Source: Glandiceps talaboti
Lineage: Eukaryota > Hemichordata > Enteropneusta > Spengelidae
Direction of reading: 5' to 3'
Assembly (NCBI RefSeq): GCF_964340395.1
Contig: NC_135554.1
Location: forward strand, 2,406,001-2,470,000
DNA: 64,000 bases
The position numbers were made by a program, and so were the translations under genes. A model generated the notes under the pieces. That model was not told the DNA's origin, searched no databases, and saw nothing but the letters and a program-made list of their open reading frames with translations. Shown piece by piece: positions 1 through 29,149 of this stretch. The first letter of the stretch is position 1, and the number at the start of each line of letters is the position of its first letter.

Positions 1-162
1 TGTTTGACTAGAGGGTGCTGTCTGAATTCAAATATAATCCCCTTAAATGTATGCTAATTAGGTACAACCTGAACTAGTCCTGGATTTACTGTTTTCTAAT
101 ATTTCTTTTCATGTCAATTTACATACAATGTATACATGTAATACAAAAGACTTGAGGTTATA

Positions 163-1306
163 GCTACAGTATAGCACAAAGTGTATTGGCATACATACCA
201 GGCATTGCTACAGTATAGCACAAAGTGTATTGGCATACATACCAGGCATTGCTACAGTATAGCACAAAGTGTATTGGCATACATACCAGGCATTGCTACA
301 GTATAGCACAAAGTGTATTGGCATACATACCAGGCATTGCTACAGTATAGCACAAAGTGTATTGGCATACATACCTGGCATTGCTACAGTATAGCACAAA
401 GTGTATTGGCATACATACCAGGCATTGCTACAGTATAGCACAAAGTGTATTGGCATACATACCTGGCATTGCTACAGTATAGCACAAAGTGTATTGGCAT
501 ACATACCAGGCATTGCTACAGTATAGCACAAAGTGTATTGGCATACATACAAGGCATTGCTACAGTATAGCACAAAGTGTATTGGCATACATACCAGGCA
601 TTGCTACAGTATAGCACAAAGTGTATTGGCATACATACAAGGCATTGCTACAGTATAGCACAAAGTGTATTGGCATACATACCAGGCATTGCTACAGTAT
701 AGCACAAAGTGTATTGGCATACATACAAGGCATTGCTACAGTATAGCACAAAGTGTATTGGCATACATACCAGGCATTGCTACAGTATAGCACAAAGTGT
801 ATTGGCACACATACCAGGCATTGCTACAGTATAGCACAAAGTGTGTTGGCATACATACCAGGCATTGCTACAGTATAGCACAAAGTGTATTGGCATACAT
901 ACCAGGCATTGCTACAGTATAGCACAAAGTGTATTGGCATACATACCAGGCATTGCTACAGTATAGCACAAAGTGTATTGGCATACATACCAGGCATTGC
1001 TACAGTATAGCACAAAGTGTATTGGCATACATACCAGGCATTGCTACAGTATCGCACAAAGTGTATTGGCATACATCCCAGGCATTGATACAGTATAGCA
1101 CAAAGTGTATTGGCATACATACCAGGCATTGCTACAGTATACCACAAAGTGTATTGGCATACATACCAGGCATTGCTACAGTATAGCACAAAGTGTATTG
1201 GCATACATACCAGGCATTGCTACAGTATAGCACAAAGTGTATTGGCATACATACCAGGCATTGCTACAGTATAGCACAAAGTGTATTGGCATACATACCA
1301 GGCATT
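163..1306. repeat. 44-bp minisatellite, about 26 copies
   Basis: The unit begins gctacagtatagcacaaagt and ends ...catacataccaggcatt. Copies are nearly identical, with recurrent single-base variants (ccagg, cctgg, caagg). The array occupies most of the intron upstream of the first ZSWIM-like exon. Each unit contains ctacag, an acceptor-like 3' splice site. Open frames in it are artefacts. Confidence 0.97.
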
Positions 1307-1421
1307 GGCCAACTTAACACACTATTTTATCTAGTCAATAAATACTTAAAGATGTCATGGTAACTAGTGATAAATATGTTTGGTAGAATGACCTACCAGT
1401 TGACAAAATATAACACATTGA

Positions 1422-17176
<15,755 letters not shown>

Positions 17177-18071
17177 CATTGGAGGTTCATAGCCAATTGC
17201 AAAGCAATTGGTTTTCTTGAGAACTATGGGAAAACGAGCTAGCCCTTTGCATCATGGGAAAACAAGTTAGCCTGTTGCATCAAGAAAACTGAACGCTTGA
17301 CCCTTGATTTTTGGCAGTTTTATTTGGCCCCAATAATCTGATAAATAATGTGATGAACCACACAAAATGTTAACAGTAAAAACTATATTTTATCACTTTT
17401 TTTCATTATTTTCACCATCTTCCAAGTTTATTTGGAAATTATTGTCCAAAAATATATATTTGAACATGTATGTATATTCTCATGTTAAAGATAATGTGAG
17501 CAGAGCTCTGTCTGTAAAGTGTTATGATAAATGACAGAGTTGAGATGCATCCAAATAAACTATAATCTCCAGACTATAGTAGTAATCAAATGTTACTTTC
17601 AGTCTCTGATTACAAATCACAAACATAGTCCATTACTTTAGAAGTTTGGGTTCAAAGGCTTTCAACAAATAACGTTAATGCAAAGTCGTGATGTAGCTGC
17701 CAATAATTGGACATTCTTCAATGTTTTAAGACATTGGACTACATGACAGTTACACATATCTGAATCTTCTTTTCATTTTAGTTTATTCCTGAACCTGTGG
17801 AATTTATTAGCTAAAATAGTCTATTTTATTTGTCGTCCAAAATTAAGGTAAATCTTTTGAAAGACAGATATGCAGATATTATATATGATTTGATGCCCAA
17901 ATCTGACATTTTTGTCAGAGTTACCTGAAAGCTTTCCTGTTTAGGTGAATTTGTCCTCTTCTTGTCTCCATCTGACAATCTTAGATATTCAATGGAAGCA
18001 AACATTTCTCATGTTGTAATTCTTCAATTGAAAGTTCTTTGAGAGAATTATAAATCTAAGACAAAAGTAAG
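17177..18071 (+). other. Probable 3' UTR and flank of the ZSWIM-like gene
   Basis: AT-rich non-coding sequence after the stop codon. An AATAAA hexamer at 17554-17559 is the best polyadenylation signal candidate. The sequence is otherwise unique until the 52-bp array begins near 18,072. The exact transcript end cannot be fixed without RNA data. Confidence 0.5.
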
Positions 18072-19560
18072 TGTATGTCAGCCCATTATATCAGGTAGAT
18101 ATAAATGTGTATACACCATGGTGTGTGTGTCAGCCCATTATATCAGGTAGATATAAATGTGTACACACCATGGTGTGTATGTCAGCCCATTATATCAGGT
18201 AGATATAAACCTGTACACACCATGGTGTGTATGTCTGCCCATTATATCAGGTAGATATAAATGTGTACACACCATGGTGTGTATGTCAACCCATTATATC
18301 AGGTAGATATAAATGTGTATACACCATGGTGTGTATGTCAGCCCATTATATCAGGTAGATATAAATGTGTACACACCATGGTGTGTGTGTCAGCCCATTA
18401 TATCAGGTAGATATAAATGTGTACACACCATGGTGTGTATGTCAGCCCATTATATCAGGTAGATATAAATGTGTACACACCATGGTGTGTATGTCAGCCC
18501 ATTATATCAGGTAGATATAAATGTGTACACACCATGGTGTGTATGTCAGCCCATTATATCAGGTAGATATAAATGTGTATACACCATGGTGTGTGTGTCA
18601 GCCCATTATATCAGGTAGATATAAACGTGTACACACCATGGTGTGTATGTCAGCCCATTGTATTGGTAGATATAAATGTGTACACACCATGGTGTGTATG
18701 TCAGCCCATTATATCAGGTAGATATAAATGTGTACACACCATGGTGTGTGTGTCAGCCCATTGTATCAGGTAGATATAAATGTGTACACACCATGGTGTG
18801 TATGTCAGCCCATTATATCAGGTAGATATAAATGTGTATACACCATGGTGTGTATGTCAGCCCATTATATCAGGTAGATATAAATGTGTACACACCATGG
18901 TGTGTATGTCAGCCCATTATATCAGGTAGATATAAATGTGTATACACCATGGTGTGTATGTCAGCCCATTATATCAGGTAGATATAAATGTGTACACACC
19001 ATGGTGTGTATGTCAGCCCATTATATCAGGTAGATATAAATGTGTATACACCATGGTGTGTATGTCAGCCCATTATATCAGGTAGATATGTGTACACACC
19101 ATGGTGTGTATGTCAACCCGGTATCAGGTAGATATAAATGTGTACACACCATGGTGTGTATGTCAACCATGTATCAGGTAGATATAAACCTGTACACACC
19201 ATGGTGTGTATGTCAACCCGGTATCAGGTAGATATAAATGTGTACACACCATGGTGTGTATGTCAACCATGTATCAGGTAGATATAAACCTGTACACACC
19301 ATGGTGTGTATGTCAACCTGGTATCAGGTAGATATAAATGTGTACACACCAGGGTGTGTATGTCAACCATGTATCAGGTAAATATAAACCTGTACACACC
19401 ATGGTGTGTATGTCAACCCGGTATCAGGTAGATATAAATGTGTACACACCATGGTGTGTATGTCAACCATGTATCAGGTAGATTTAAACCTGTACACACC
19501 ATGGTATGTATGTCAACCCTGTATCAGGTAGATATATACGTGTACACACCATGGTATGTA
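18072..19560. repeat. 52-bp minisatellite with an 18-bp palindrome per unit, about 29 copies
   Basis: The unit is cagcccattatatcaggtag, atataaatgtg, then the perfect palindrome tacacaccatggtgtgta and tgt. From about 19,080 the unit shortens to about 46-50 bp (caacccggtatcagg / caaccatgtatcagg alternate). The core palindrome is kept in nearly all units even where the flank diverges. Confidence 0.96.
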
Positions 19561-19589
19561 TCATTTTGGTTTATTCTGATGACCCTTCA

Positions 19590-21608
19590 ATGATTTCACT
19601 CCAGGGTTGACTTTTGTTGATTGCACTCCAGGGTTGACTTTCATTGACTGCACTCCAGGGTTGACTTTCATTGATTTCACATCCTGGGTTGACTTTCATT
19701 GATTCACTCCAGGGTTGACTTTCATTGATTTCACATCCTGGGTTGACTTTCATTGATTCACTCCAGGGTTGACTTTTGTTGATTGCACTCCAGGGTTGAC
19801 TTTCATTGATTGCACTCCAGGGTTGACTTTCATTGATTTCACTCCAGGGTTGACTTTCATTGATTCACTCCAGGGTTGACTTTCATTGATTTCACTCCAG
19901 GGTTGACTTTCATTGATTGCACTCCAGGGTTGACTTTCATTGATTTCACATCCAGGGTTGACTTTCATTGATTCACTCCAGGGTTGACTTTCATTGATTA
20001 CACTCCAGGGTTGACTTTCATTGATTGCACTCCAGGGTTGACTTTCATTGATTGCACTCCAGGGTTGACTTTCATTGATTCACTCCAGGGTTGACTTTCA
20101 TTGATTTCACTCCAGGGTTGACTTTCATTGATTGCACTCCAGGGTTGACTTTCATTGATTTCACATCCAGGGTTGACTTTCATTGATTCACTCCAGGGTT
20201 GACTTTCATTGATTACACTCCAGGGTTGACTTTCATTGATTGCACTCCAGGGTTGACTTTCATTGATTGCACTCCAGGGTTGACTTTCATTGATTGCACT
20301 CCAGGGTTGACTTTCATTGATTACACTCCAGGGTTGACTTTCATTGATTGCACTCCAGGGTTGACTTTCATTGATTGCACTCCAGGGTTGACTTTCATTG
20401 ATTGCACTCCAGGGTTGACTTTCAATGAATCACTCCAGGGTTGACTTTCATTGATTGCACTCCAGGGTTGACTTTCATTGATTGCACTCCAGGGTTGACT
20501 TTCATTGATTACACTCCAGGGTTGACTTTCAATGAATCACTCCAGGGTTGACTTTCATTGATTGCACTCCAGGGTTGACTTTCATTGATTGCACTCCAGG
20601 GTTGACTTTCATTGATTACACTCCAGGGTTGACTTTCATTGATTCACTCCAGGGTTGACTTTCATTGATTCACATCCTGGGTTGACTTTCATTGATTCAC
20701 ATCCTGGGTTGACTTTCATTGATTGCACTCCAGGGTTGACTTTCATTGATTCACATCCTGGGTTGACTTTCATTGATTGCACTCCAGGGTTGACTTTCAT
20801 TGATTCACATCCTGGGTTGACTTTCATTGATTCACTCCAGGGTTGACTTTCATTGATTGCACTCCAGGGTTGACTTTCATTGATTCACATCCTGGGTTGA
20901 CTTTCATTGATTGCACTCCAGGGTTGACTTTCATTGATTGCACTCCAGGGTTGACTTTCATTGATTGCACTCCAGGGTTGACTTTCATTGATTCACTCCA
21001 GGGTTGACTTTCATTGATTACACTCCAGGGTTGACTTTCATTGATTGCACTCCAGGGTTGACTTTCATTGATTCACTCCAGGGTTGACTTTCATTGATTG
21101 CACTCCAGGTTTGACTTTCATTGATTGCACTCCAGGGTTGACTTTCATTGATTCACTCCAGGGTTGACTTTCATTGATTACACTCCAGGGTTGACTTTCA
21201 TTGATTGCACTCCAGGGTTGACTTTCATTGATTTCACTCCAGGGTTGACTTTCATTGATTTCACATCCTGGGTTGACTTTCATTGATTGCACTCCAGGGT
21301 TGACTTTCATTGATTGCACTCCAGGGTTGACTTTCATTGATTGCACTCCAGGGTTGACTTTCATTGATTGCACTCCAGGGTTGACTTTCATTGATTCACT
21401 CCAGGGTTGACTTTCATTGATTGCACTCCAGGGTTGACTTTCATTGATTGCACTCCAGGGTTGACTTTCATTGATTGCACTCCAGGGTTGACTTTCATTG
21501 ATTTCACATCCAGGGTTGACTTTCATTGATTCACTCCAGGGTTGACTTTCATTGATTGCACTCCAGGGTTGACTTACAGTGAGTGCACTCCAGGGTTGAC
21601 TTTCATTG
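19590..21608. repeat. 27-bp minisatellite family, about 75 copies
   Basis: The unit is cactccagggttgactttca plus ttgattg. Variants of 26-28 bp (ttcacatcctggg, attcactcc, attacactcc) recur in short ordered series. Open frames (repeats of MKVNPG / NESQPWS on the minus strand) arise from the 27-bp period. Confidence 0.96.
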
Positions 21609-22528
21609 ATGGTGAAGATGTGTTTCAAATAACTATTCTTACCTACATACCCCTGTAGGTATTTGATGGTGAAGATGTGTACCAAATAACTATTCTTACC
21701 TACATACCCCTGTAGGTATTTGATGGTGATGATGTGTACCAAATAACTATTCTTACCTACATACTCCTGTAGGTATTTGATGGTGATGATGTGTACCAAA
21801 TAACTATTCTTACCTACATACCCCTGTAGGTATTTGATGGTGATGATGTGTACCAAATAACTATTCTTACCTACATACCCCTGTAGGTATTTGATGGTGA
21901 TGATGTGTACCAAATAACTATTCTTACCTACATACTCCTGTAGGTATTTGATGGTGATGATGTGTACCAAATAACTATTCTTACCTACATACCCCTGTAG
22001 GTATTTGATGGTGATGATGTGTACCAAATAACTATTCTTACCTACATACCCCTGTAGGTATTTGATGGTGATGATGTGTACCAAATAACTATTCTTACCT
22101 ACATACCCCTGTAGGTATTTGATGGTGATGATGTGTACCAAATAACTATTCTTACCTACATACCCCTGTAGGTATTTGATGGTGATGATGTGTACCAAAT
22201 AACTATTCTTACCTACATACCCCTGTAGGTATTTGATGGTGATGATGTGTACCAAATAACTATTCTTACCTACATACCCCTGTAGGTATTTGATGGTGAT
22301 GATGTGTACCAAATAACTATTCTTACCTACATACCCCTGTAGGTATTTGATGGTGATGATGTGTACCAAATAACTATTCTTACCTACATACCCCTGTAGG
22401 TATTTGATGGTGATGATGTGTACCAAATAACTATTCTTACCTACATACCCCTGTAGGTATTTGATGGTGATGATGTGTACCAAATAACTATTCTTACCTA
22501 CATACCCCTGTAGGTATTTGATGGTGAA
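21605..22528. repeat. 57-bp minisatellite, about 16 copies
   Basis: The unit is tatttgatggtgatgatgtg, taccaaataactattcttac, ctacatacccctgtagg. Copies are almost perfect. cctacatacccctgtagg is a near-perfect hairpin in each unit. The 57-bp period gives a long minus-strand frame of a 19-residue repeat, continuous with the 27-bp array; not considered a gene. Confidence 0.96.
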
Positions 22529-24201
22529 GATGAGACAAGAAAGGGACTGAAATAAGTCAATTTAATTTTTTTTTAAAATTTCTATCAAGAATGTCTACCT
22601 CAAAGCAAGCGTGAAAGTGAAAGGTTAGGGAAGAGAATAAGATTTTATGACCAATACCCCACCTGTATTTTATACTTGTCTCTCTTTTACAAACCTGTAC
22701 TCTACATGGTATTAACAAGTACTAATAGCAGTCTTTACTTGTCCTTTGTCAGCAGAAAAAATACAAGAAAACAAATTTTTGATATTTTTCTTTTAAATAT
22801 ATGAACTTCCAGATTGTGAAAGCTCTAGATATAATCTAGATATAGAGAAAGCTATAGAAGAAATGTAGTATGTGTATTGTGTCTATAGTGGGTAGTAATT
22901 ATACCCAGCTTTGTTTGTTTGTTTGTTTGTATGTTTGTGTATAAAGGTGAAAGGTCATTCATAGATTTGTAATTGTTTATCTAGGTGATTCCTTATGTTT
23001 ACATGTCTGCTTCCTGTTTGTCCTTTTTTGTTGTTTTTTCAGACAGATTCGGGGAAAAAATGACTTTGTGGGGTTCATGCAGTTTAGACGGAACTTTCGG
23101 AGTATGAAGTACATTGTGAGAAAAATGTATGTAAACCATAGATTTGAGTACAACTAATCCGATGTGGTTTTGAATTCACTGTTATCATACAACAGAATCA
23201 TGGTATTTATAATGAATTGGATCCTACAGTATATGATTTAGTGGGGCAAACAATAACCAAACAAACAATGATGATAGTTATGCAAAAAAAAAGCGGTCAG
23301 TCAGGTGTTTTCAGGAGGATCGTCTACTTGGAGACAAAAATCACATGAAAACTATTGACATTACCATGGTAGTAAGTTGAATTGGTTGCAATGGAATGAA
23401 TTCATTTCTTCCATTTGTTTTCAATTGTATAGTAATTACTGTGATGTTTGTTAGCACACACAGTGCTGGTAGATGTAACCATGTAACCTTGGAAACAAAC
23501 AGATATGTTTGGCATACCATATCCATGATGTACATTTTCATAGAGCTTTGTAAAAAGAAAAAAGAAAGATACCCATTCCAAGGTGGTCCAGAGCAATATA
23601 TTTTCCGGAGTTTACTATACAATCCTACCTGGGTATGGGTGTATAAGTGTGTATTGGCTAGTAATGCTTTATAAAGCTACTTTGTTGGCAAAAACATAGT
23701 ACACAATACACTTTAATGTAACAATAGCAAAGGAAATGTGGGTTTTTTCTACATGTGTTTGTTGACTATAGAATGTAGAAGTGTTTCAACACCTTGAAAC
23801 ATGTATGTATGGTGTACAGGTTGTCATATCGAGTACCATGATATGGGTGCACACAAATGAGATTAAATCATTCTATTTGGCATTAGTATACTTAGCAAAG
23901 TTACTTATATATGTATAGAAATGGATGGCATTTCCATTTCTCTCTCAACCAATCAGATCTTTGACAAGAAGGCAAAGAATTAACAATTCTGATACCCTCT
24001 GATCAGCAAGCTCAAAAACAAAAACAAACAAAAAATATCAACCAGTTGTAGCCAATCAGAGATTATGTTATATAAGTTGTCAAAGTAAAGCAAGTAATAC
24101 AGTCAATATGATTGATCAAACAAGTTGAATAATAATGAGGTAGAATGCAAACGTCTGTAGCAGTTTAAATTTCAATTGTTAATTGTGTTTTCCATGTGTA
24201 C

Positions 24202-24236
<35 letters not shown>

Positions 24237-25986
24237 TATTATTATTGAGTCACACGTCAAAGCTAGAAATATGTACACCTTTATTTTGACATGTGTGTAT
24301 TTCTATACATTGCATTCCATCTACAAGTAGGAAGACCAAATCTTGACAAAAAAAATGCACTATTCTATTTCTGCTTTCTTTTATCTTTCTGTCATGTCCT
24401 CTATTCTTTATTTCATGTATTTTTAATTGATAACTTCCTATGCAAGTGTGCTAGGCATTGCAATTCAACATGTTATCAAATGGAATTTATCAATTTCTTT
24501 TTGTATATGATATTGATTGTCACATGATCTTAGCTGGTTCTTTATTCAGTAAAGGCGTTAGAACTTTTACCTTTTAAAGACCTCTGACTTGACAGCAGTC
24601 TATGAGTATAGCGCCCCTAGCATCCATGTGTATTGGTTGTTTCACTCTCAGCAACATTGTGATCAAGCTCAATACAAATACACACTGCAAAATCTTTTTT
24701 GCAAGAAGACTTTGTTTTAAAACTTCATTATCTTTAATGTTACTGTTTGAAGTGTACTTTCATGATTTTACAAATCAATACAATACTGTACAGTTTAAAT
24801 GATGCTGTACCTCTGAGGGTTTTTATCACAACTTCAAGACTGTAGGTATGGTGAAGGGTCTGTCTATTTGTGTATGTATGGATGGACGTCTGTGTGAATT
24901 TGAGTGTGGCAACTTAAACTCAAAAAACACTTTGCTGATTACCTTGGTATTTGTCAATGTATTGCTGAAAATGTCAAGTTGCAAAATTAGTCACATGATA
25001 GCGCATTTGAGTGAATGTTTTTGACAAATAGTTTACACCAAAAACTACAAGTGGATTTAGTCTGAATTGTGGTGTGATGTGGTTGTTTTAAAAGGGTGTC
25101 TTGGTGTAAAACTCTTAAAAGTCATAATCTATAGAATAGAATGGATATAGGATGTTTGTAGGGGTCCAAACATATAGCATATATGAAGACATGGTATTGA
25201 TATGCTTAGATGGATAAAACAGGATATTTGGTTAAAAATCAAGTTTATACGGATTTTTCTTGGGATGTGTACATTAAGAATGGTTGATGATTCCCCATGT
25301 TGGTCTCAAATTAGCTCTAAAAGTGGGTCAATTGAAATCTAAAACTTACAAGTTACTGGGGAGATTGGTTGGATGTTCCTATCCTTGCCCAGGTGATAAC
25401 TTATTCCAGGTGATGACTTGTTCCAGGCAAGATTGTTTTATTAAAGTTTATAAGTGAAAAGGTGTTTCTTGTCAAACTGAAAATTTAAGTACGTCAATAA
25501 TTGTTCAAGTACTAAATGAAGTAAAAGTATAATCACTTGTGCTTTAATGCCATTGGCAGTATTATTTTTTTTTAAATTGTTTTTAAGATTCAACTAGATT
25601 GTGGAATGTTGATATTTAAAGTGCAAGAGTTAAGTTGAGAGTGAAACATCCATTAGAGCATAGAGATGTAAACCGTGGTTGTTTGGAGTATAGAAATATG
25701 TGTCATATTACTGTGTTTTTTTATGATGGTATTAGAAGAATAAGCTGACTGTAGGCAGCAAATCAAAGTTATTGAGACTGCATTATTGTAACTCAAGAAT
25801 TTAATATTTATTTGCAGAAAAGTATTAAAAAGGCTACGAGAAAAATTGAATGAATTTTCCAAAATACTGTAATCAAATATTGAAAATAAATTATTCCAAA
25901 GTGGACAAAGTTTGTGATTAATGTTGTTATATACTTGGAAAGAAATGTTAACAACTTAAGAATGATCCCACTATGTCTGACAAGCT
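22529..25986. other. Intergenic sequence with microsatellites and an old R2 fragment
   Basis: Holds a (TTG)n tract at about 24,203-24,236 and a degenerate R2-like segment at about 24,840-25,600 that ends in tgctttaatgccattggc. A candidate short exon near 23,041 is listed separately. No gene model is otherwise supported. Confidence 0.5.
23041..23157 (+). CDS. Candidate orphan terminal exon (low confidence)
   Basis: A strong acceptor (T-rich tract then ttttttcag) precedes an open stretch reading RQIRGKNDFVGFMQFRRN, FRSMKYIVRKMYVNHRFEYN, then TAA (23155-23157). Its composition (Arg, Phe, Asn, Met) is more protein-like than the surrounding AT-rich frames. No partner exon was found. It could be an alternative 3' exon of the upstream gene, a fragment of another gene, or chance. 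Confidence 0.2.
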   Translation, partial: RQIRGKNDFVGFMQFRRNFRSMKYIVRKMYVNHRFEYN

Positions 25987-28738
25987 CAGTAAACAAACAA
26001 CATTAATGTAGAAACAATATTAATGTAGGGGGATGGGGTCTGTAAACAAACAATGTTAATGTAGGGGGATGGGGTCTGTAAAAAAAACAATGTTAATGTA
26101 GGGGGAGGGGATCTGTAAACAAACAATGTTAATATAGGGGAGGGGTCAGTAAACAAACAATGTTAATGTAGGGGGATGGGGTCTGTAAAAAAAATGTTAA
26201 TGTAGGGGGGGGGGGATCTGTAAACAAACAATGTTAATGTAGGGGGAGGGGATCTGTAAACAAACAATGTTAGTATAGGGGGAGGGGTCAGTAAACAAAC
26301 AATGTTAATGTAGGGGGATGGGGTCTGTAAAAAAATGTTAATGTAGGGGGGGGGATCTGTAAACAAACAATGTTAATGTAGGGGGAGGGGATCTGTAAAC
26401 AAACAATGTTAATGTAGGGGGATGGGGTCAGATAACAAACAACACTTATGTAGGGGGAGGGGGTCAGTAAACAAACAACATTAATGTAGGGGGTGGTCAG
26501 TAAACAAACAAGTTAATGTAGAGGGAGGGGGTCAGCAAACAAACAACGTTAATGTAGGGGGATGGGTCAGCAAACAAACAGCGTTAATGTAGGGAGAGGG
26601 GGTCAGTAAACAAACAACGTTAATGTAGGGGGATGGGGTCAGTAAACAAACGTTAATGTAGGGGGAGGGGTCTGTAAACAAACGACATTAATGTAGGGGG
26701 ATGGGGTCTGTAAACAAACAACATTAATGTAGGGGGATGGGGTCAGTAAACAAACAACGTTAATGTAGGGAGATGGGGTCAGTAAACAAACGTTAATGTA
26801 GGGGGAGGGGTCTGTAAACAAACGACATTAATGTAGGGGGATGGGGTCTGTAAACAAACAACATTAATGTAGGGGGATGGGGTCAGTAAACAAACAACAT
26901 TAATGTAGGTGAGGGGGTCTGTAAACAAACAACATTAATGTAGGGGGAGGTGGTCAGTAAACAAACTACGTTAATGTAGGGGGATGGGGTCAGTAAACAA
27001 ACAATGTTAATGTATGGGGAGCGGGTCAGTAAACAAACTACGTTAATGTAGGGGGATGGGGTCAGTAAACAAACAATGTTAATGTATGGGGAGCGGGTCA
27101 GTAAACAAACATTTTTAATGTAGGGGAGAGGGGGTCAGGAAACAAACAACGTTAATGTAGGGGGAGGGGTCAGCAAACAAACATCGTTAATGTAGGGGAT
27201 GGGGTCAGTAAACAAACAACGTTAATGTAGGGGGAGGGGGTCAGTAAACAAACAATGTTAATGTAGGGGGATGGGGTCTGTAAACAATGTTAATGTAGGG
27301 GAGGGGTCTGTAAACAAATAATGTTAATGTAGGGGAGGGGGTCTGTACACAAACAACATTAATGTAGGGGGAGGGGTCTGTACACAACGTTAATGTAGGG
27401 GGAGGGGATCTGTAAACAAACAACATTAATGTAGGGGAAGGGGGTCAGTAAACAAACAATGTTAATGTAGGGGGATGGGGTCTGTAAACATACAATGTTA
27501 ATGTAGGGGGAGGGGGTCTGTAAACAAACAATGTTAATGTAGGGGGGATCTGTAAAGAACACATTAATGTAGGGGGATGGGGTCTGTAAACAAACAACGT
27601 TAATGTGGGGGGATGGGGTCAGTAAACAAACAATGTTAATGTAGGGGGAGGGGGTCTGTAAACATACAATGTTAATGTAGGGGGGTGGATTCTGTAAACA
27701 AACAATGTTAATGTAGGGGGAGGGGTCTGTAAACAAACAATGTCAATGTAGTGGAAGGGGGTCAGTAAACAAACAATGTTAATGTAGGGGGATGGGGTCT
27801 GTAAACAATGTTAATGTAGGGGAGGGGGTCTGTAAACAAATAATGTTAATGTAGGGGAGGGGGTCTGTACACAAACAACATTAATGTAGGGGGAGGGGTC
27901 TGTACACAAACAACGTTAATGTAGGGGGAGGGGATCTGTAAACAAACAACATTAATGTAGGGGAAGGGGGTCAGTAAACAAACAATGTTAATGTAGGGGG
28001 AGTGGGTCTGTAAGCAAACAATGTTAATGTAGGGGGGATCTGTAAAGAACACATTAATGTAGGGGGATGGGGTCAGTAAACAAATAATGTTAATGTAGGG
28101 GGAGGGGGTCAGTAAACAAACAATGTTAATGTAGGGGGAGGGGGTCTGTAAACATACAATGTTAATGTAGGGGGGTGGATTCTGTAAACAAACAATGTTA
28201 ATGTAGGGGGATGGGGTCTGTAAACAAACAATGTTAATGTAGTGGAAGGGGGTCAGTAAACAAACAATGTTAATGTAGGGGGAGGGGATCTGTAAACAAA
28301 CAATGTCAATGTAGTGGAAGGGGGTCAGTAAACAAACAATGTTAATGTAGGGGGAGGGGATCTGTAAACAAACAACGTTAATGTAGGGGGAGGGGATCTG
28401 TAAACAAACAATGTTAATGTAGTGGAAGGGGGTCAGTAAACAAACAATGTTAATGTAGGGGGATGGGGTCAGTAAACAAACAACGTTATTGAGGGGGAGG
28501 GGTCAGTAAACAAAACGTTAATGTAGGGGGTGGGGTCAGTAAACAAACAACGTTAATGTAGGGGGGTGGGGTCAGTAAACAAACAACGTTAATGTAGGGG
28601 GTGGGGTCAGTAAACAAACAACGTTAATGTAGGGGAAGGGGGTCAGTAAACAAACAACGTTAATGTAGGGGGATGGGGTCAGTAAACAAACAATGTTAAT
28701 GTAGGGGGAGGTGGTCTGTAAACAAACAATGTTAATGT
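25987..28738. repeat. G-rich approximately 36-bp minisatellite, about 75 copies
   Basis: The unit is gtctgtaaacaaacaatgtt plus aatgtagggggagggg. It is variable in G-run length (four to nine G) and in ctg/cag and atgtt/acgtt positions. Every unit puts two G-runs on the plus strand, so adjacent units can supply four runs for G-quadruplexes. Minus-strand frames (PSPYINIV repeats) are artefacts. Confidence 0.96.
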
Positions 28739-29149
28739 TGAATGCACACAAGAGAAACATATAAATGCATTACTGTTTTACTCAATGGATTTAAAATGAA
28801 CTTTGTCTTTCAGTCCATATATGTCCATCCATATGCCTGCATCACATGTAACATTTGTGAATTTTTCTTTTCTATTCTATATTACCTGTAAAAATGTCAG
28901 AAAATGCAAATATCACATGACAGATTTTTGCATTAGCGGTTCAAGTATAACTTTCCCGACTTGGTGAGCCAGCAAGTCTGTCATAAAAATTGTTTGCATC
29001 TCTAAAGCTATTTTCAATGTCACTGATAATGGGTCTGTAAAACTGATAATAAATGATATGACATTAGGCGCTTCACACTGATGTGTTATGCAATAGTGCT
29101 TTATCACATTTGTAAATATTGCCAACAAACATTATTTAGTAATAACACA

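Noticed and set aside
163-1306. Possible CRISPR array (regular repeats)
   Set aside because: There are no unique spacers; units are directly contiguous and the sequence is a eukaryotic intron.
21065-22483. 472-codon minus-strand open frame
   Set aside because: Spans the junction of the 57-bp and 27-bp arrays, both multiples of 3; no codon bias or domain.
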